Assembly (NCBI GenBank): GCA_009692155.1
Contig: SHZW01000006.1
Location: forward strand, 1 to 64,000
Source of the DNA: Nitrospiraceae bacterium
Lineage (GTDB): Bacteria; Nitrospirota; Nitrospiria; Nitrospirales; Nitrospiraceae
Length of the DNA: 64,000 bases
Reading direction: 5' to 3'
The notes below the pieces were generated by a model. The model was not told where the DNA came from. It worked only from the letters and a program-made list of their open reading frames with translations, and made no database searches. Positions 53,591 through 63,107 of this stretch are shown here, piece after piece. The position numbers and the translations under genes are program-made. The number at the start of each line of letters is the position of its first letter. Within the stretch, counting starts at the first letter, position 1.

Positions 53591-54595
53591 ATGCAAAACG
53601 GTCCCGTCACGCCGACACTCCACACGATGACCGACGTGTGGGAGGCCTACGGCAAGGAGCTGGAAGGCGTCGAGGATCACATCCGAAAAAACCTCGATTC
53701 GTCCGTCACACTCGTCAACACCGTCGCGGCCTACATCCTCAGCAGCGGCGGCAAACGCATCCGCCCGCTCCTGTTGCTGCTGTCGGCCCGGCTGTGCGGA
53801 GACACCTCGTCCGATCCGCAGAGCCTCGGCAGTCTCGTCGAATTCATTCACACCGCCACGCTGCTGCACGACGACGTCGTCGACGACGCCGACCTGCGCC
53901 GCGGCCGGCAGACCGCCCGCAAAGTGTGGAGCAACCAAATCAGCATCCTCGTCGGCGACTATCTCTATTCCCATGCCATGCGTCAGATCGTCACCTTCAA
54001 AAACCAGGCGGTCAACGAAACCCTGGCGGAAGCCTGCAGCAGGATGGCGGAAGGCGAAGTGCTGCAACTCTACCATCACGGCAGCATTGCCATGACCGAA
54101 GCCGACTACATCCGGATCGTGGAGCATAAAACGGCGAGCCTGATCGCGACATCATGCCGCATCGGCGCCATCATCGGCCGCGCGTCCGAAGAGCGGCAGG
54201 CGGCGCTCTTCCGGTTTGGCGAGTACATCGGCATCGCCTTTCAAATGGCGGACGACACGCTCGATTACACCGCCAACGGAGCGCAGCTGGGCAAAACACT
54301 GGGGCAGGACCTGCGGGAGGGCAAGATCACGATTCCCCTGCTCCATCTGCTGCAACAGTGCCCGGAGCCGGATCGGCAGATGATCAAGGATCGCCTGGAA
54401 ACCCGGACGCTGTCGGAGACCGATCTGCAACGGATCATCGCGCTGATGCAGGACTATGGATCCATCGCCTATGCGATGGATCGGGCGCGCGCCTACGTTG
54501 CGGCGGCCACCCGGAGCCTGGCCCTGTTCGATGACTCGCCGGCCAAGCGCGCGCTGGTCATCGTCGCCGACTACATGGTCAATCGCGACCGGTAA
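53591..54595 (+). CDS. Polyprenyl (octaprenyl-type) diphosphate synthase
   Basis: A 334-aa trans-prenyltransferase condensing isopentenyl diphosphate onto allylic diphosphates, for quinone side chains. First Asp-rich motif DDVVDDADLRRGR (about 97), second DDTLDYTA (about 221), and GGKRIRPLLLLLSA. The start is uncertain: ATG 53591 would be leaderless given the promoter, and ATG 53627 (MTDVWEAYGKEL) is an alternative. Neither has a clear ribosome site. AMMECR1 and DUF1015 genes follow on the same strand. Confidence 0.92.
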   Translation: MQNGPVTPTLHTMTDVWEAYGKELEGVEDHIRKNLDSSVTLVNTVAAYILSSGGKRIRPLLLLLSARLCGDTSSDPQSLGSLVEFIHTATLLHDDVVDDADLRRGRQTARKVWSNQISILVGDYLYSHAMRQIVTFKNQAVNETLAEACSRMAEGEVLQLYHHGSIAMTEADYIRIVEHKTASLIATSCRIGAIIGRASEERQAALFRFGEYIGIAFQMADDTLDYTANGAQLGKTLGQDLREGKITIPLLHLLQQCPEPDRQMIKDRLETRTLSETDLQRIIALMQDYGSIAYAMDRARAYVAAATRSLALFDDSPAKRALVIVADYMVNRDR

Positions 54596-54655
54596 TCCGC
54601 GCCCGCATCTGCCGTGCTCAACCTGCTTGCGCCATCAGATCGCCGCTGTGACGAC

Positions 54656-55195
54656 ATGCCGCTCCCGCACAACACCCATCCGCTGGTGAAACTGGCCACC
54701 GAGGCGGTGGAGGCGTTCGTCCGAAACCAGGAGATCATCGCCCCGCTGGTTGATGTCTTCGAACAATATCCGCAGGCGCAGCGCCGGGCCGGCGCGTTCG
54801 TCTGCCTGAAGGCGCGCGGCCAGTTGCGCGGCTGCATCGGCACGACGGAGCCGACGCGGGAAACCCTGGCCGTGGAGATCGTGGAAAACGCCGTCGCGGC
54901 GGCGACGCGCGACCCCCGCTTCGAGCCGGTGAGGCCGGATGAACTGGCCGAACTGACGATTACCGTGGATGTGCTGTCCACGCCGGAGCCGGTCGTTGAC
55001 GAGACGCGACTCGATCACCTGCGCTACGGCGTGATCGTGCGGGCGGGCGCGCGGCATGGCGTGCTGCTGCCGGACATCGAGCACATCAATTCCGTCCACG
55101 AGCAACTAGTGACGGTGCGGCTGAAAGCCGGCATCGGTCCCACCGAACCGGCCGAATTGTTTCGGTTTGAAGTCACCCGCTACACACACGAATAA
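54656..55195 (+). CDS. AMMECR1 domain protein
   Basis: A 179-aa protein with the AMMECR1 core: HPLVKLATEAVEAFVRN, GAFVCLKARGQLRGCIGT (the invariant LRGCIG), NAVAAATRDPRF and LTITVDVLS. The biochemical function of the family is not established. ATG at 54656 chosen because it lies just before the conserved HPLV; a GTG at 54614 would add 14 residues. Confidence 0.88.
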   Translation: MPLPHNTHPLVKLATEAVEAFVRNQEIIAPLVDVFEQYPQAQRRAGAFVCLKARGQLRGCIGTTEPTRETLAVEIVENAVAAATRDPRFEPVRPDELAELTITVDVLSTPEPVVDETRLDHLRYGVIVRAGARHGVLLPDIEHINSVHEQLVTVRLKAGIGPTEPAELFRFEVTRYTHE

Positions 55196-55233
55196 ACGGT
55201 TGATGCCGCACAGCGGGCTGGCATAAACTCCGG

Positions 55234-55282
55234 CACTCATTCACCATCACTCATTCGGAATAACCAGGGCGGAATAACCAGG
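55234..55282. repeat. Heptamer-repeat element 5 (cactcat / aaccagg units)
   Basis: Seven phased 7-nt units: cactcat, tcaccat, cactcat, tcggaat, aaccagg, gcggaat, aaccagg. Alternate units repeat, so a 14-nt period is superimposed. It lies between the AMMECR1 and DUF1015 genes, just before the ribosome site of the latter. Confidence 0.55.
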
Positions 55283-55294
55283 GGAGTTTGAAGC

Positions 55295-56596
55295 GTGGCG
55301 AATATCATTCCCTTCAAAGGCGTGCTCTACAATCCGGCCAGGGTGTCCGACGTGAGCCGCGTCGTTGCGCCTCCGTACGACGTGATCGATGCGGCGTTTC
55401 AGAATGCGCTGCATGCCCGCCATCCGCACAACGTCATCCGGCTCGAACTGGGCCTGGACGAACCACAAGATAGCCCCGGACAGAATCGCTACACGCGCGC
55501 CGCCACGCTGCTCAAAGACTGGATGACCGGCGGGGTGCTGCAACGGGAGCGAGCGCCGGCGATCTATCCCTACACGATCGAGTACCGCTCGCCGTCGGAT
55601 GAATCCGGCACGCCGATGAAAACACTCAAGGGATTTTTCTCGACCGTCGAGCTGGAAGAGTTCAGCACCGGCAAGATCTACCCGCACGAAAATACGCGGG
55701 CCGCCGCCAAAACGGACCGGCTCAATCTGCTGGAGGCCTGCGGGGCCAACTTCAGCGCGATCTTTTCGCTGTTTTCAGACCCGCAGGGGGCCGTCATCCG
55801 GCTCATCGACAAATCCGTCAACGCCGACAAGCCGCGCTTCGAGTTCACAGACGACGAAGGATTCCGCCAGCGCCTCTGGGCCATCACGGACCGGACGGTG
55901 CTGAACGAGATCGTCACCTTCATGCACTCGACCCCGCTCTTCATCGCGGACGGCCACCACCGGTACGAGACCGCGCTCAACTATCGGAAATCCTGCCGCG
56001 CACGCGCGGCGGCGGCGGGTCTCCAGCCCTACGATGCCGTCCTGATGCTGTTCGCCAGCCTGGAAGATCCCGGCCTGACCGTGCTCCCCACGCACCGCGT
56101 ACTGACGACGCCTGTGCCTCCGCTTGCCGATATCAAGCGTCTGCTCGGCGAGGCCTTCGACTTCGATGAGATCCCGCTGAAGCAGTTCCTGCACGCGCTC
56201 CGCAGCCGTGGGCAGACCGCTCCCGTCTTCGGCCTGGCGCTCGGCGGCGCCCCGTCTCCGTGGTTGCTGTCGGTCAAATCCGGCCACCGCCCCAAGGCCG
56301 GCGCCTCAGAACGGGACAAGCTGGACGTCTCGCTCCTGCAAACTCTGGTGATGAACAAACTCTGCCCGAAAGAATCCGACCAGCACGCGTTGATCTATAC
56401 CAAGGACGATCATGAAGCGCTTGACCTGGTTGCCCAAGGCAAGGCCACCGCCGCGCTGCTGTTGAACCCCACGAAGGTGAGCGAAGTCCGGGCCGTGGCT
56501 GCGGCCGGCGAACGCATGCCCCACAAGTCCACCTACTTCTTTCCCAAGCCCCTGACCGGTCTCGTGATGAATGTGATGGAGGAACAAAAAGTATGA
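55295..56596 (+). CDS. DUF1015 family protein
   Basis: A 433-aa protein of a widespread family of unknown function: N-terminal IIPFKGVLYNPARVSDVSRVVAPPYDVID, the central HSTPLFIADGHHRYETALNYR and C-terminal PHKSTYFFPKPLTGLVM. The GHHRYE motif is reminiscent of the SerK-type serine kinases of this family (recollection). GTG start at 55295 with GGGAG eight nt upstream. Its stop codon falls in the first unit of a heptamer repeat. Confidence 0.9.
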   Translation: MANIIPFKGVLYNPARVSDVSRVVAPPYDVIDAAFQNALHARHPHNVIRLELGLDEPQDSPGQNRYTRAATLLKDWMTGGVLQRERAPAIYPYTIEYRSPSDESGTPMKTLKGFFSTVELEEFSTGKIYPHENTRAAAKTDRLNLLEACGANFSAIFSLFSDPQGAVIRLIDKSVNADKPRFEFTDDEGFRQRLWAITDRTVLNEIVTFMHSTPLFIADGHHRYETALNYRKSCRARAAAAGLQPYDAVLMLFASLEDPGLTVLPTHRVLTTPVPPLADIKRLLGEAFDFDEIPLKQFLHALRSRGQTAPVFGLALGGAPSPWLLSVKSGHRPKAGASERDKLDVSLLQTLVMNKLCPKESDQHALIYTKDDHEALDLVAQGKATAALLLNPTKVSEVRAVAAAGERMPHKSTYFFPKPLTGLVMNVMEEQKV

Positions 56597-56716
56597 ATGA
56601 TGAAGTATGAATGATGAACTATGAAAAGGAATCGAGAAAAATCATCCTCTCGGCAAACAGGTTTCTTTTCTCTCGGCAATAACTTCATCGTTCAGCATTC
56701 ATAGTTCATACTTTCT
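56591..56716. repeat. Heptamer-repeat element 6 (gtatgaa / agttcat units), inverted arms
   Basis: Left arm: gtatgaa, tgatgaa, gtatgaa, tgatgaa, ctatgaa (56591-56625). Right arm: acttcat, cgttcag, cattcat, agttcat, actttct (56682-56716). The arms are approximate reverse complements with a 56-nt spacer. The DUF1015 stop codon (56594-56596) lies inside the first unit. Confidence 0.88.
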
Positions 56717-56726
56717 GATTTTCCCC

Positions 56727-56756
56727 TTCCCAGGGCATCCCCGCCTCGGCTATACT
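56727..56756 (+). promoter_or_regulatory. Possible promoter of the second sigma54 regulator
   Basis: TATACT at 56751-56756 is a good -10. The only -35-like box 18 nt upstream is TTCCCA (56727-56732), which is poor. Confidence 0.3.
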
Positions 56757-56792
56757 CGCTTCCCTTAGGACTCCTTATTCGAGGCCAGCTCG

Positions 56793-58199
56793 ATGGACAA
56801 GCCGATCGCCAAAGCCAAGATTCTCGTCGTTGACGACGATACCGACATCATCACCGTCCTCCGGGACCGCCTGGAAGCGCTCGGCTACGGCACGGTCTGC
56901 GCAGGCGACGGGCTCCACGCGCTCGAGTTGATCGAGCAGGAAACGCCGCATCTCATGCTACTCGATCTAGAAATGCCCAGGCTGTCCGGCCTGGATGTAC
57001 TCAAGCGCCTGGCCCAAAGCCGGCCCCTTGGCTACGAGATGCCGGTCATCGTCATGACCGCCCATGGCACGATCACCGCTGCTGTGCAGGCGATGAAACA
57101 AGGGGCGCACGATTTCCTGACCAAACCCTTCGACGTGGATCATCTGGCGATCGTCATCACCAAAGCCCTGGAGCGCGCCTCGCTGGCGCGGCAGGTGGAA
57201 TGCCTGCGGACCGAAATCGAAGCCCGCTACGCGACCATCGTCGGCCAGAGTTCGGCGATGAAATCTGTCGTTGAGATGGCCAAACGGACCGCCAATTCGG
57301 ATGCCGGCGTGCTGCTGCTGGGCGAGAGCGGAACCGGCAAGGAGCTGTTCGCGCGCTCCATGCATCAGTGGAGCCCGCGCCGCGCCATGCCGTTCGTCGT
57401 CATCAACTGCGTGGCGCTGACGGAGACGCTGCTGGAGAACGAACTCTTCGGACACGAGAAGGGCGCGTTCACCGGCGCCGACCGGCTGCAAAAAGGCAAG
57501 ATCGAAATGGCCGACGGCGGCACGATCTTTCTGGACGAGATCGGCGATATGCCGATGCCCTTGCAGGCCAAATTGCTGCGCGTGCTCCAGGACCATGAAT
57601 TTCAGCGCGTCGGCGGCACCCGCACCGTCAAGGTGAACATTCGCGTCATCGCCGCGACGAACAGGGAGCTGAAACGCGCCGTCAAGGACGGGCGTTTCCG
57701 CGAGGATCTGTTCTTCCGCCTCAACGTCGTCACCCTGACGCTGCCGCCGCTGCGCGACCGCACCGACGACCTGCCGTGCCTGGCCGAATTTTTCCTCTCC
57801 CGCCACGTCCGCGAAACCAAGAAGGGCCCGATGCGCCTGGCGCCCGACACCCTCGCCGCCATCCAGCGCTACACCTGGCCCGGCAATGTCCGGGAACTGG
57901 ACAATGCCATTGCCCGCGCCGTGGTGCTGAGCGAGCACGATCTCATCACACCGGACCTCCTGGCCCTCTCGCCCTGGGACAGCCCGGCCGGCTCCGGAGA
58001 CGGATCGCTCGCGTACTATCTTGATCTCCCCTACCACGACTCGATGGAGGAGCACAGCATGGCCGTGATCCGCCATGCGCTGGATCGCGCCGACGGCAAC
58101 CAAACCAAAGCCGCTGAACGGCTCAAGCTCCAACGGACTTACCTCGCCCGCCTCATCAAACAAAAAGGGATTTCCTCTTCCGAATCCTCCGCAAGTTGA
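56793..58199 (+). CDS. Sigma54-dependent response regulator
   Basis: A 468-aa NtrC-type regulator: receiver (VDDDTDI near residue 14; phospho-Asp in [11 protein letters not shown]), AAA+ domain with [20 protein letters not shown] and Walker [11 protein letters not shown], and a Fis-type HTH ([21 protein letters not shown]). No histidine kinase lies next to it, so it is an orphan here. Unlike the regulator at 721 it has no Cys-rich linker. Targets unknown; copA lies downstream, so control of copper export is conceivable but unsupported. Confidence 0.92.
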   Translation: MDKPIAKAKILVVDDDTDIITVLRDRLEALGYGTVCAGDGLHALELIEQETPHLMLLDLEMPRLSGLDVLKRLAQSRPLGYEMPVIVMTAHGTITAAVQAMKQGAHDFLTKPFDVDHLAIVITKALERASLARQVECLRTEIEARYATIVGQSSAMKSVVEMAKRTANSDAGVLLLGESGTGKELFARSMHQWSPRRAMPFVVINCVALTETLLENELFGHEKGAFTGADRLQKGKIEMADGGTIFLDEIGDMPMPLQAKLLRVLQDHEFQRVGGTRTVKVNIRVIAATNRELKRAVKDGRFREDLFFRLNVVTLTLPPLRDRTDDLPCLAEFFLSRHVRETKKGPMRLAPDTLAAIQRYTWPGNVRELDNAIARAVVLSEHDLITPDLLALSPWDSPAGSGDGSLAYYLDLPYHDSMEEHSMAVIRHALDRADGNQTKAAERLKLQRTYLARLIKQKGISSSESSAS

Positions 58200-58226
58200 T
58201 TTGCCGACACCTGAACCTGTTAGGAT

Positions 58227-58316
58227 GAGGGCACGAGGCGCGGGCCTCGGGACGCGAGACGAAGACAAATGTTGTTGCGCCTTGTCTCGTGCCTCGCGTC
58301 TCGTGTCTCGCGCCTG
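58227..58316. repeat. Heptamer-repeat element 7 (cgagacg / gtgtctc units), inverted arms
   Basis: Left arm of six units: gagggca, cgaggcg, cgggcct, cgggacg, cgagacg, aagacaa. Right arm of five units: ttgtctc, gtgcctc, gcgtctc, gtgtctc, gcgcctg. The arms are close reverse complements around a 13-nt loop (aagacaa opposite ttgtctc). It occupies the gap between the regulator stop and the copA start. Confidence 0.88.
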
Positions 58317-58334
58317 CGCGAACGGAGTGAGCGA

Positions 58335-60884
58335 ATGGCCATTGATCCTGTTTGCGGAATGACAGTTGAAGAAAACACGGCTGCCGCAACAGCGGTCTAT
58401 CACGGCACGACCTATTACTTTTGCGCGCCGGGATGCAAACGTCGCTTTGAGGCCGATCCCGATAAAATCTTGCAGGCAGGACCGCAGGGGATGGCCCAGT
58501 CCGCCGCGCAGCCAACCGTACAGATGGTGACGCTGGGGCCAACGAGCAGGCGCGAGTCGCGGGACACGGGGCACGAGACTCGGCCGTCGACCCTTGCGCC
58601 AGCCCCTCGCCTCACGCCTCACGCCTCACGCCTCACGCTTACGATTCCCATCGAAGGCATGTCCTGCGCCTCCTGCGTCGCCAGGATCGAACAGGGCCTC
58701 CAGGCCACACCGGGCGTACTGCGTGCCTCGGTCAATCTGGCAACTGAAAAAGCCACCGTGGACTACCAGCCGGGAGCCACGAATTCCGAAGCCATCCAGG
58801 AGACGATCCGCTCGCTTGGCTATACGCCGCTGATGCCCGCAGCACAGAAGACGGATGCGGCCGGCGACCGCGAGGACACCGCTCGCGCGCTGATGGTGCA
58901 ATGCTCCGTGGCCGCTGCGTTGACCATCCCCATCATGGTCCTGGGCATGGCCGAGCACCTGGGCATTTCGATCTCACAGACGGCGTCGTTCTGGGCCCAA
59001 TGGCTCCTCGCCACCCCCATTCAATTCTGGGCCGGCCGGCGCTTCTATAAAGGAGCGATCGCGGTCGCCCGGCACGGCTCCACCGACATGAATACGTTGA
59101 TCGCGGTCGGCACCTCGGCGGCCTATCTCTACAGCGTCGCTGCCGTCCTGGCGCCGGAGTTTTTCGCCGCGACCGGGCAGGCGCCCGCGGTGTATTTCGA
59201 CACCTCGGCGTCCATCATCACGCTCATTCTGTTCGGACGCCTGCTGGAGGCGCGGGCCAGGGGGCGGGCCTCGGAAGCGATCCGCGCGCTGGCGGGCTTG
59301 CAGCCCAAGCGGGCGCGCGTCATCCGCAACGGGCGCGAGTCGGATCTGCCGATCGAAGACGTCAGAGTCGGCGATCTCGTAATCGTGCGGCCCGGCGAGA
59401 AAGTTCCCGTGGACGGTGTGGTGCGCCAGGGCGCTTCGGCCGTCGACGAATCCATGATCACAGGAGAGAGCCTGCCGGTGGACAAACAGCCCGGCGACCC
59501 GGTGGTCGGCTCGACGCTGAACTGCACGGGCAGCCTGCGGATCGAAGCCACGAAAGTGGGCCGCGAGACGGCGCTGGCCCGGATCATCCGGATCGTGGAA
59601 GACGCGCAGGCCGCCAAACCGCCGCTCGCCAAGCTGGCGGATCGGATCGCCGCGTATTTCGTCCCGGCAGTCATGGGCATCGCGGGGCTGACGTTCCTGC
59701 TGTGGCTGATGCTGGGACCGTCGCCGGCATTCACGCACGCGCTGCTCAACGCCGTCGCCGTGCTCATCATCGCCTGCCCCTGCGCGCTTGGACTCGCCAC
59801 TCCGACCTCCGTCATGGTCGGCATCGGCAAGGGCGCGGAGCACGGCGTGCTGATCCGGGGCGGCGACGCCCTGGAACGCGCGCACCAGCTCACGACCGTC
59901 GTGCTGGACAAAACCGGCACCATGACACGCGGCGAGCCGTCCGTCGGCGCCGTCCTGCCGTTCGCCGAGGGATGGACGACCGAACAGATCATCGCCATCG
60001 CGGCCTCCGCCGAACAGGATTCGGAGCATCCGGTGGGAGCGGCCATCGTCCGTCACGCCAAGGAACAGGGGCTCGCGCTCCGCGCGCTGGAGGCCTTCGC
60101 CGCCGTGCCCGGGCACGGCGTCCGCGCCACGGTGGCCGGACCGCCGAATTCCCAGATGGTGTTGATCGGGAACCTCCGCCTGATGGAAATCGAGAATATT
60201 CACGTTTCATCCCAGGCACAGCAGGCGGCCCAACACCTGGCAGCCGCCGGCGTCACTCCGATGTACGTCGCCGTCAGGACAGCGGGCGAACCATCTCACG
60301 CTCCCAGCGTCATCGGCGTCATCGCCGTGACGGATACGCTCAAGGAGCATGCCCGCGAGACCGTCGCGGCGCTTCAGCGCCTGGGTTTGGAGGTCATCTT
60401 ATTGACCGGCGACAACCAGCGCACGGCCCAGGCCATCGCCGGGCAACTGAGCATCACCCGCGTGCTCGCCGAAATCCTGCCCGACCAAAAAGCGTGGGAG
60501 ATCAGGCAACTGCAAGACACCGGCAAGATCGTGGCGATGGTCGGCGACGGCATCAACGATGCGCCGGCCCTAGCCCAGGCCGACGTCGGCATCGCAATCG
60601 GTACCGGCACCGACGTGGCGATGGAAGCCGCCGATCTCACCTTGATCACCGGCGATCCGCGCGGCATCGTCACCGCCATCGCCCTCTCGCGCGCGACGAC
60701 CAGGAACATCAAGCAAAACCTGGCTGCCGCTTTCTTCTATAATGTGCTCCTGATTCCCGCGGCGGCGCTGGGCGTCCTCAACCCCATCTGGGCTGCGGCG
60801 GCCATGGCTCTCTCGTCCGTGAGCGTTGTCGGCAACGCCCTCCGCCTGCGGCGATTCTCGCCCCTCAAAGCGCTCGCGTCCTGA
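58335..60884 (+). CDS. copA: Copper-transporting P1B-type ATPase with YHS domain
   Basis: An 849-aa ATPase exporting Cu(I). Order: YHS metal domain ([10 protein letters not shown]...[12 protein letters not shown], about 1-45), a repeat-encoded linker (about 70-102), one HMA domain with GMSCASC (about 110), eight TM helices, TGES, the metal-binding CPC in [12 protein letters not shown], the phosphorylated Asp in [12 protein letters not shown] in SEHPVG, and the hinge [15 protein letters not shown] at 58335 with GGAG; a longer frame from 58269 translates repeat sequence. Fits with the copper proteins of the window. Confidence 0.94.
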   Translation: MAIDPVCGMTVEENTAAATAVYHGTTYYFCAPGCKRRFEADPDKILQAGPQGMAQSAAQPTVQMVTLGPTSRRESRDTGHETRPSTLAPAPRLTPHASRLTLTIPIEGMSCASCVARIEQGLQATPGVLRASVNLATEKATVDYQPGATNSEAIQETIRSLGYTPLMPAAQKTDAAGDREDTARALMVQCSVAAALTIPIMVLGMAEHLGISISQTASFWAQWLLATPIQFWAGRRFYKGAIAVARHGSTDMNTLIAVGTSAAYLYSVAAVLAPEFFAATGQAPAVYFDTSASIITLILFGRLLEARARGRASEAIRALAGLQPKRARVIRNGRESDLPIEDVRVGDLVIVRPGEKVPVDGVVRQGASAVDESMITGESLPVDKQPGDPVVGSTLNCTGSLRIEATKVGRETALARIIRIVEDAQAAKPPLAKLADRIAAYFVPAVMGIAGLTFLLWLMLGPSPAFTHALLNAVAVLIIACPCALGLATPTSVMVGIGKGAEHGVLIRGGDALERAHQLTTVVLDKTGTMTRGEPSVGAVLPFAEGWTTEQIIAIAASAEQDSEHPVGAAIVRHAKEQGLALRALEAFAAVPGHGVRATVAGPPNSQMVLIGNLRLMEIENIHVSSQAQQAAQHLAAAGVTPMYVAVRTAGEPSHAPSVIGVIAVTDTLKEHARETVAALQRLGLEVILLTGDNQRTAQAIAGQLSITRVLAEILPDQKAWEIRQLQDTGKIVAMVGDGINDAPALAQADVGIAIGTGTDVAMEAADLTLITGDPRGIVTAIALSRATTRNIKQNLAAAFFYNVLLIPAAALGVLNPIWAAAAMALSSVSVVGNALRLRRFSPLKALAS
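58546..58642. repeat. Heptamer-repeat element 8 (cgagtcg / cgcctca units), inside copA
   Basis: Left arm gcaggcg, cgagtcg, cgggaca, cggggca, cgagact; right arm agcccct, then cgcctca four times in perfect tandem, then cgcttac. In frame in copA, it encodes the linker between the YHS and HMA domains (Arg/Ser/Thr/Pro-rich). Confidence 0.88.
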
Positions 60885-60941
60885 ACCGAATCCGCTGATG
60901 AAAACCCGTTTCCAGAGGTACACCGAGAACCTCGGCGTTGA

Positions 60942-60969
60942 TTGACACCGGGGAACGCGGAGGTATTCT
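60942..60969 (+). promoter_or_regulatory. Sigma70 promoter of the cyclase gene
   Basis: TTGACA (60942-60947), 16 nt, then TATTCT (60964-60969). The start of transcription near 60976 gives a ~57-nt leader before the ATG at 61033. Confidence 0.5.
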
Positions 60970-61032
60970 GCCTACGCGCCGACAACGGACGCACAATCAT
61001 CACGACCACCCTCGTCTGACCGCGGAATCTCC

Positions 61033-62125
61033 ATGCAGGCACTCAAAACGTACCTCGCCGAGCACTTCGAGTTTCTCTTCGTCAACACGATCCTGATCGT
61101 CACCACCGCCATTCTCGTGTTCCTGCCTCACAAACTGGCCTTGCTCAATGTCTATTTTCTCTCCGTCATCATGACAGGCTATTTTCTCGGCAAACGGCCG
61201 GCGGTTCTGGGATCGGTTCTCTGCATCCTGGTCGTGGGCATCTACGTGGTCCTGTTCCCGGACGAGTTTCTCGAAACCAAGACCGAAATGGACCTCTATC
61301 TCACGATCGTGACCTGGGGGGGCTTTCTCATTCTGGCCGGGGCCACCGTCGGGCAACTGCAGGAACGGCTGGCACAGGAAGTCCAGGCTACGCGACAGCT
61401 CAACGTCGATCTCCAGCATCAGCAAGCCGAAGTCCAGCAGGCCAATCTCACGCTCCGCGAATCCAGCGAGAGCCTGGTCACGCTGAACCGCAGCTTGCAA
61501 ACCCAACAGGACGAACTGGGCCGGGCCAATGCCGTGCTCAAGGAACGCTCCGACGAACTGGAGCTGTCCAGGCGCTCGATTGAATCGCTGAAATCCAAGG
61601 TGGAGGAGACGCTGTACTCCACCATGGACGCCTCGGTGGTGAATCTGCTCATCGAGGGCCGCCTGCGCAATGAGAAGCGCAATCTGAGCGTCATGTTTTC
61701 CGACCTCGTCGGGTTTACCACCTATTCGGAAGGGCTGCCGCCCGAAGCGGTCATTCGCGATCTCAACCGGTACATCGGCGACATGGAACCGATCCTGTTC
61801 AGTTATCGCGGGCACATCGACAAGTACATGGGCGACGGCATCATGTGCGAGTTCGGCGCGCCCCTGGAATACGAATGCCATGCACTGCTGGCCGTGCTGG
61901 CCGCGCTCAAGATGCAGGAGAAAATGGTCCAGCGGAGCTACCCGTGGAGAATGCGGATCGGCATCTGATCCGGATCGACAATCACCGGGCTCATCGGACA
62001 CAAACGCCAGACGTTCACCGCCGTTGGCGACGTGGTCAATGTGGCGGACCGGCTGGAAAAGGTCTGCACGCCGGAACGCATCCTGATCGATCTGCAAACC
62101 TACAACGACATCAGCCACATCGTGG
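61033..62125 (+). pseudogene. Adenylate/guanylate cyclase, interrupted by TGA
   Basis: Four TM helices (about 14-110), a coiled-coil (about 115-205), then a class III cyclase domain: NLSVMFSDLVGFTTYS and DKYMGDGIM carry the metal-binding Asp residues. At RIGI a TGA (61966-61968) interrupts it, but the same frame continues SGSTITGLIGHKRQ... and GDVVNVADRLE, the rest of the cyclase fold. After 62120 an A8 run (~62133) shifts the frame into the downstream TPR/HD-GYP gene. The original gene was probably a single cyclase-TPR-HD-GYP protein. Two lesions point to decay or sequence error. Confidence 0.72.
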
Positions 62126-63061
62126 ATGCTAGGAAAAAAAATGGACGTGTCCACCACCATCTTCGCCGATCCCAAGACGGAAGAGTATCTCGTGCAACTC
62201 CACACCAGGATTTCCGCCGATCCCAAGAACGCGTCCGCGTATTATGAACTCGGCCGCATTCACCTGGACCTGAAGGAGCCCGGGGAAGCCCTGTTCTACT
62301 TCGAGCAGGCTTTGGAACTCGACAAGGAGAACAAGGATTTCAAGGTGGCCTATGCCGAAGCGGGCATGAAGGTCCACGAAACCGAGCGGCTGAGCGTGAA
62401 GGGCAAGCGCCATCGGGTGGAGGCGTTCGAAGTCATCGGCCTCAAAGACCCGTTGCTGAATCGGGACAAGCTTCCGCAGAAATTCTACGACGAATTCCGC
62501 GCCGTCGCTGATCTGATCAAGATCCCGGCCGACATCATCCTGCCCATCGAAGCCATGGACGGCAGCATCGGCCATTCCACAACCGTCGCCGTGCTGTTCT
62601 ATGCCCTGGCCCAGGCCCTCGGCCTGCCTGAAAAGGACAAGAAGGATCTGCTGCTGGCGGGCTTCCTTGCGGACATCGGAAAAGAGATCGTCCCTCACTC
62701 CATCCTGAACCGCGGGGGCAGTCTCAGCAGCACCGAGTTCGACCTGATCAAAACACACACGGCGGAAAGCGTGCGGGTCATGAAAGCCAAGGGCTATGAA
62801 AACGAAGCGGCGCTCCAGATCGTCGCGCACAGCCATGAAAACTTCAACGGCACCGGCTATCCGAAAAACTTGAAGGGCGACGCGATTCCAATCGGCTCCC
62901 GCATCATCGCCGTGGCCGACACCTACGATGCCCTGACCTCCAAACGGCCCTACCGGGATTCATGGGAACGGCATTCCTCCATGGACCAGATCGATCGCGG
63001 CGTCGAAAAAGGCCTGTTCGATCCGAAGATCGTGCAAGCACTGCACGCGTTCATGGACTGA
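62126..63061 (+). CDS. TPR and HD-GYP domain protein
   Basis: A 311-aa protein, start 62126 or ATG 62141 (MDVSTT). TPR-like N-terminus (ADPKNASAYYELGRIHLDLKE), then an HD-GYP domain with GHSTTVAVLFYALA, HENFNGTGYPKNL and DTYDALTSKRPYR. The canonical HD dyad is changed: the site reads FLADIGKEIVP, with Ala in place of the metal-binding His, so c-di-GMP phosphodiesterase activity is doubtful. It may be the C-terminal part of the interrupted cyclase upstream. Confidence 0.82.
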   Translation: MLGKKMDVSTTIFADPKTEEYLVQLHTRISADPKNASAYYELGRIHLDLKEPGEALFYFEQALELDKENKDFKVAYAEAGMKVHETERLSVKGKRHRVEAFEVIGLKDPLLNRDKLPQKFYDEFRAVADLIKIPADIILPIEAMDGSIGHSTTVAVLFYALAQALGLPEKDKKDLLLAGFLADIGKEIVPHSILNRGGSLSSTEFDLIKTHTAESVRVMKAKGYENEAALQIVAHSHENFNGTGYPKNLKGDAIPIGSRIIAVADTYDALTSKRPYRDSWERHSSMDQIDRGVEKGLFDPKIVQALHAFMD

Positions 63062-63072
63062 ACGGCAAAACC

Positions 63073-63107
63073 GTGAGGCGTGAAACGGAAGGCGTCAGGC
63101 GAGGCGG
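63073..63107. repeat. Heptamer-repeat element 9 (gtgaggc units)
   Basis: Five phased units: gtgaggc, gtgaaac, ggaaggc, gtcaggc, gaggcgg. Single arm between two convergent genes. The stop codon of the nucleotidyltransferase (63095-63097) falls in the fourth unit. Confidence 0.7.

Noticed and set aside
58546-58642. CRISPR array
   Set aside because: The repeats are contiguous 7-nt units without spacers and no cas genes are present; the same applies to all heptamer loci.
61966-61968. TGA read as selenocysteine in the cyclase
   Set aside because: The position is not a Cys in the cyclase family, no SECIS-like hairpin is evident after it and no sel genes are visible; decay or sequence error is simpler.
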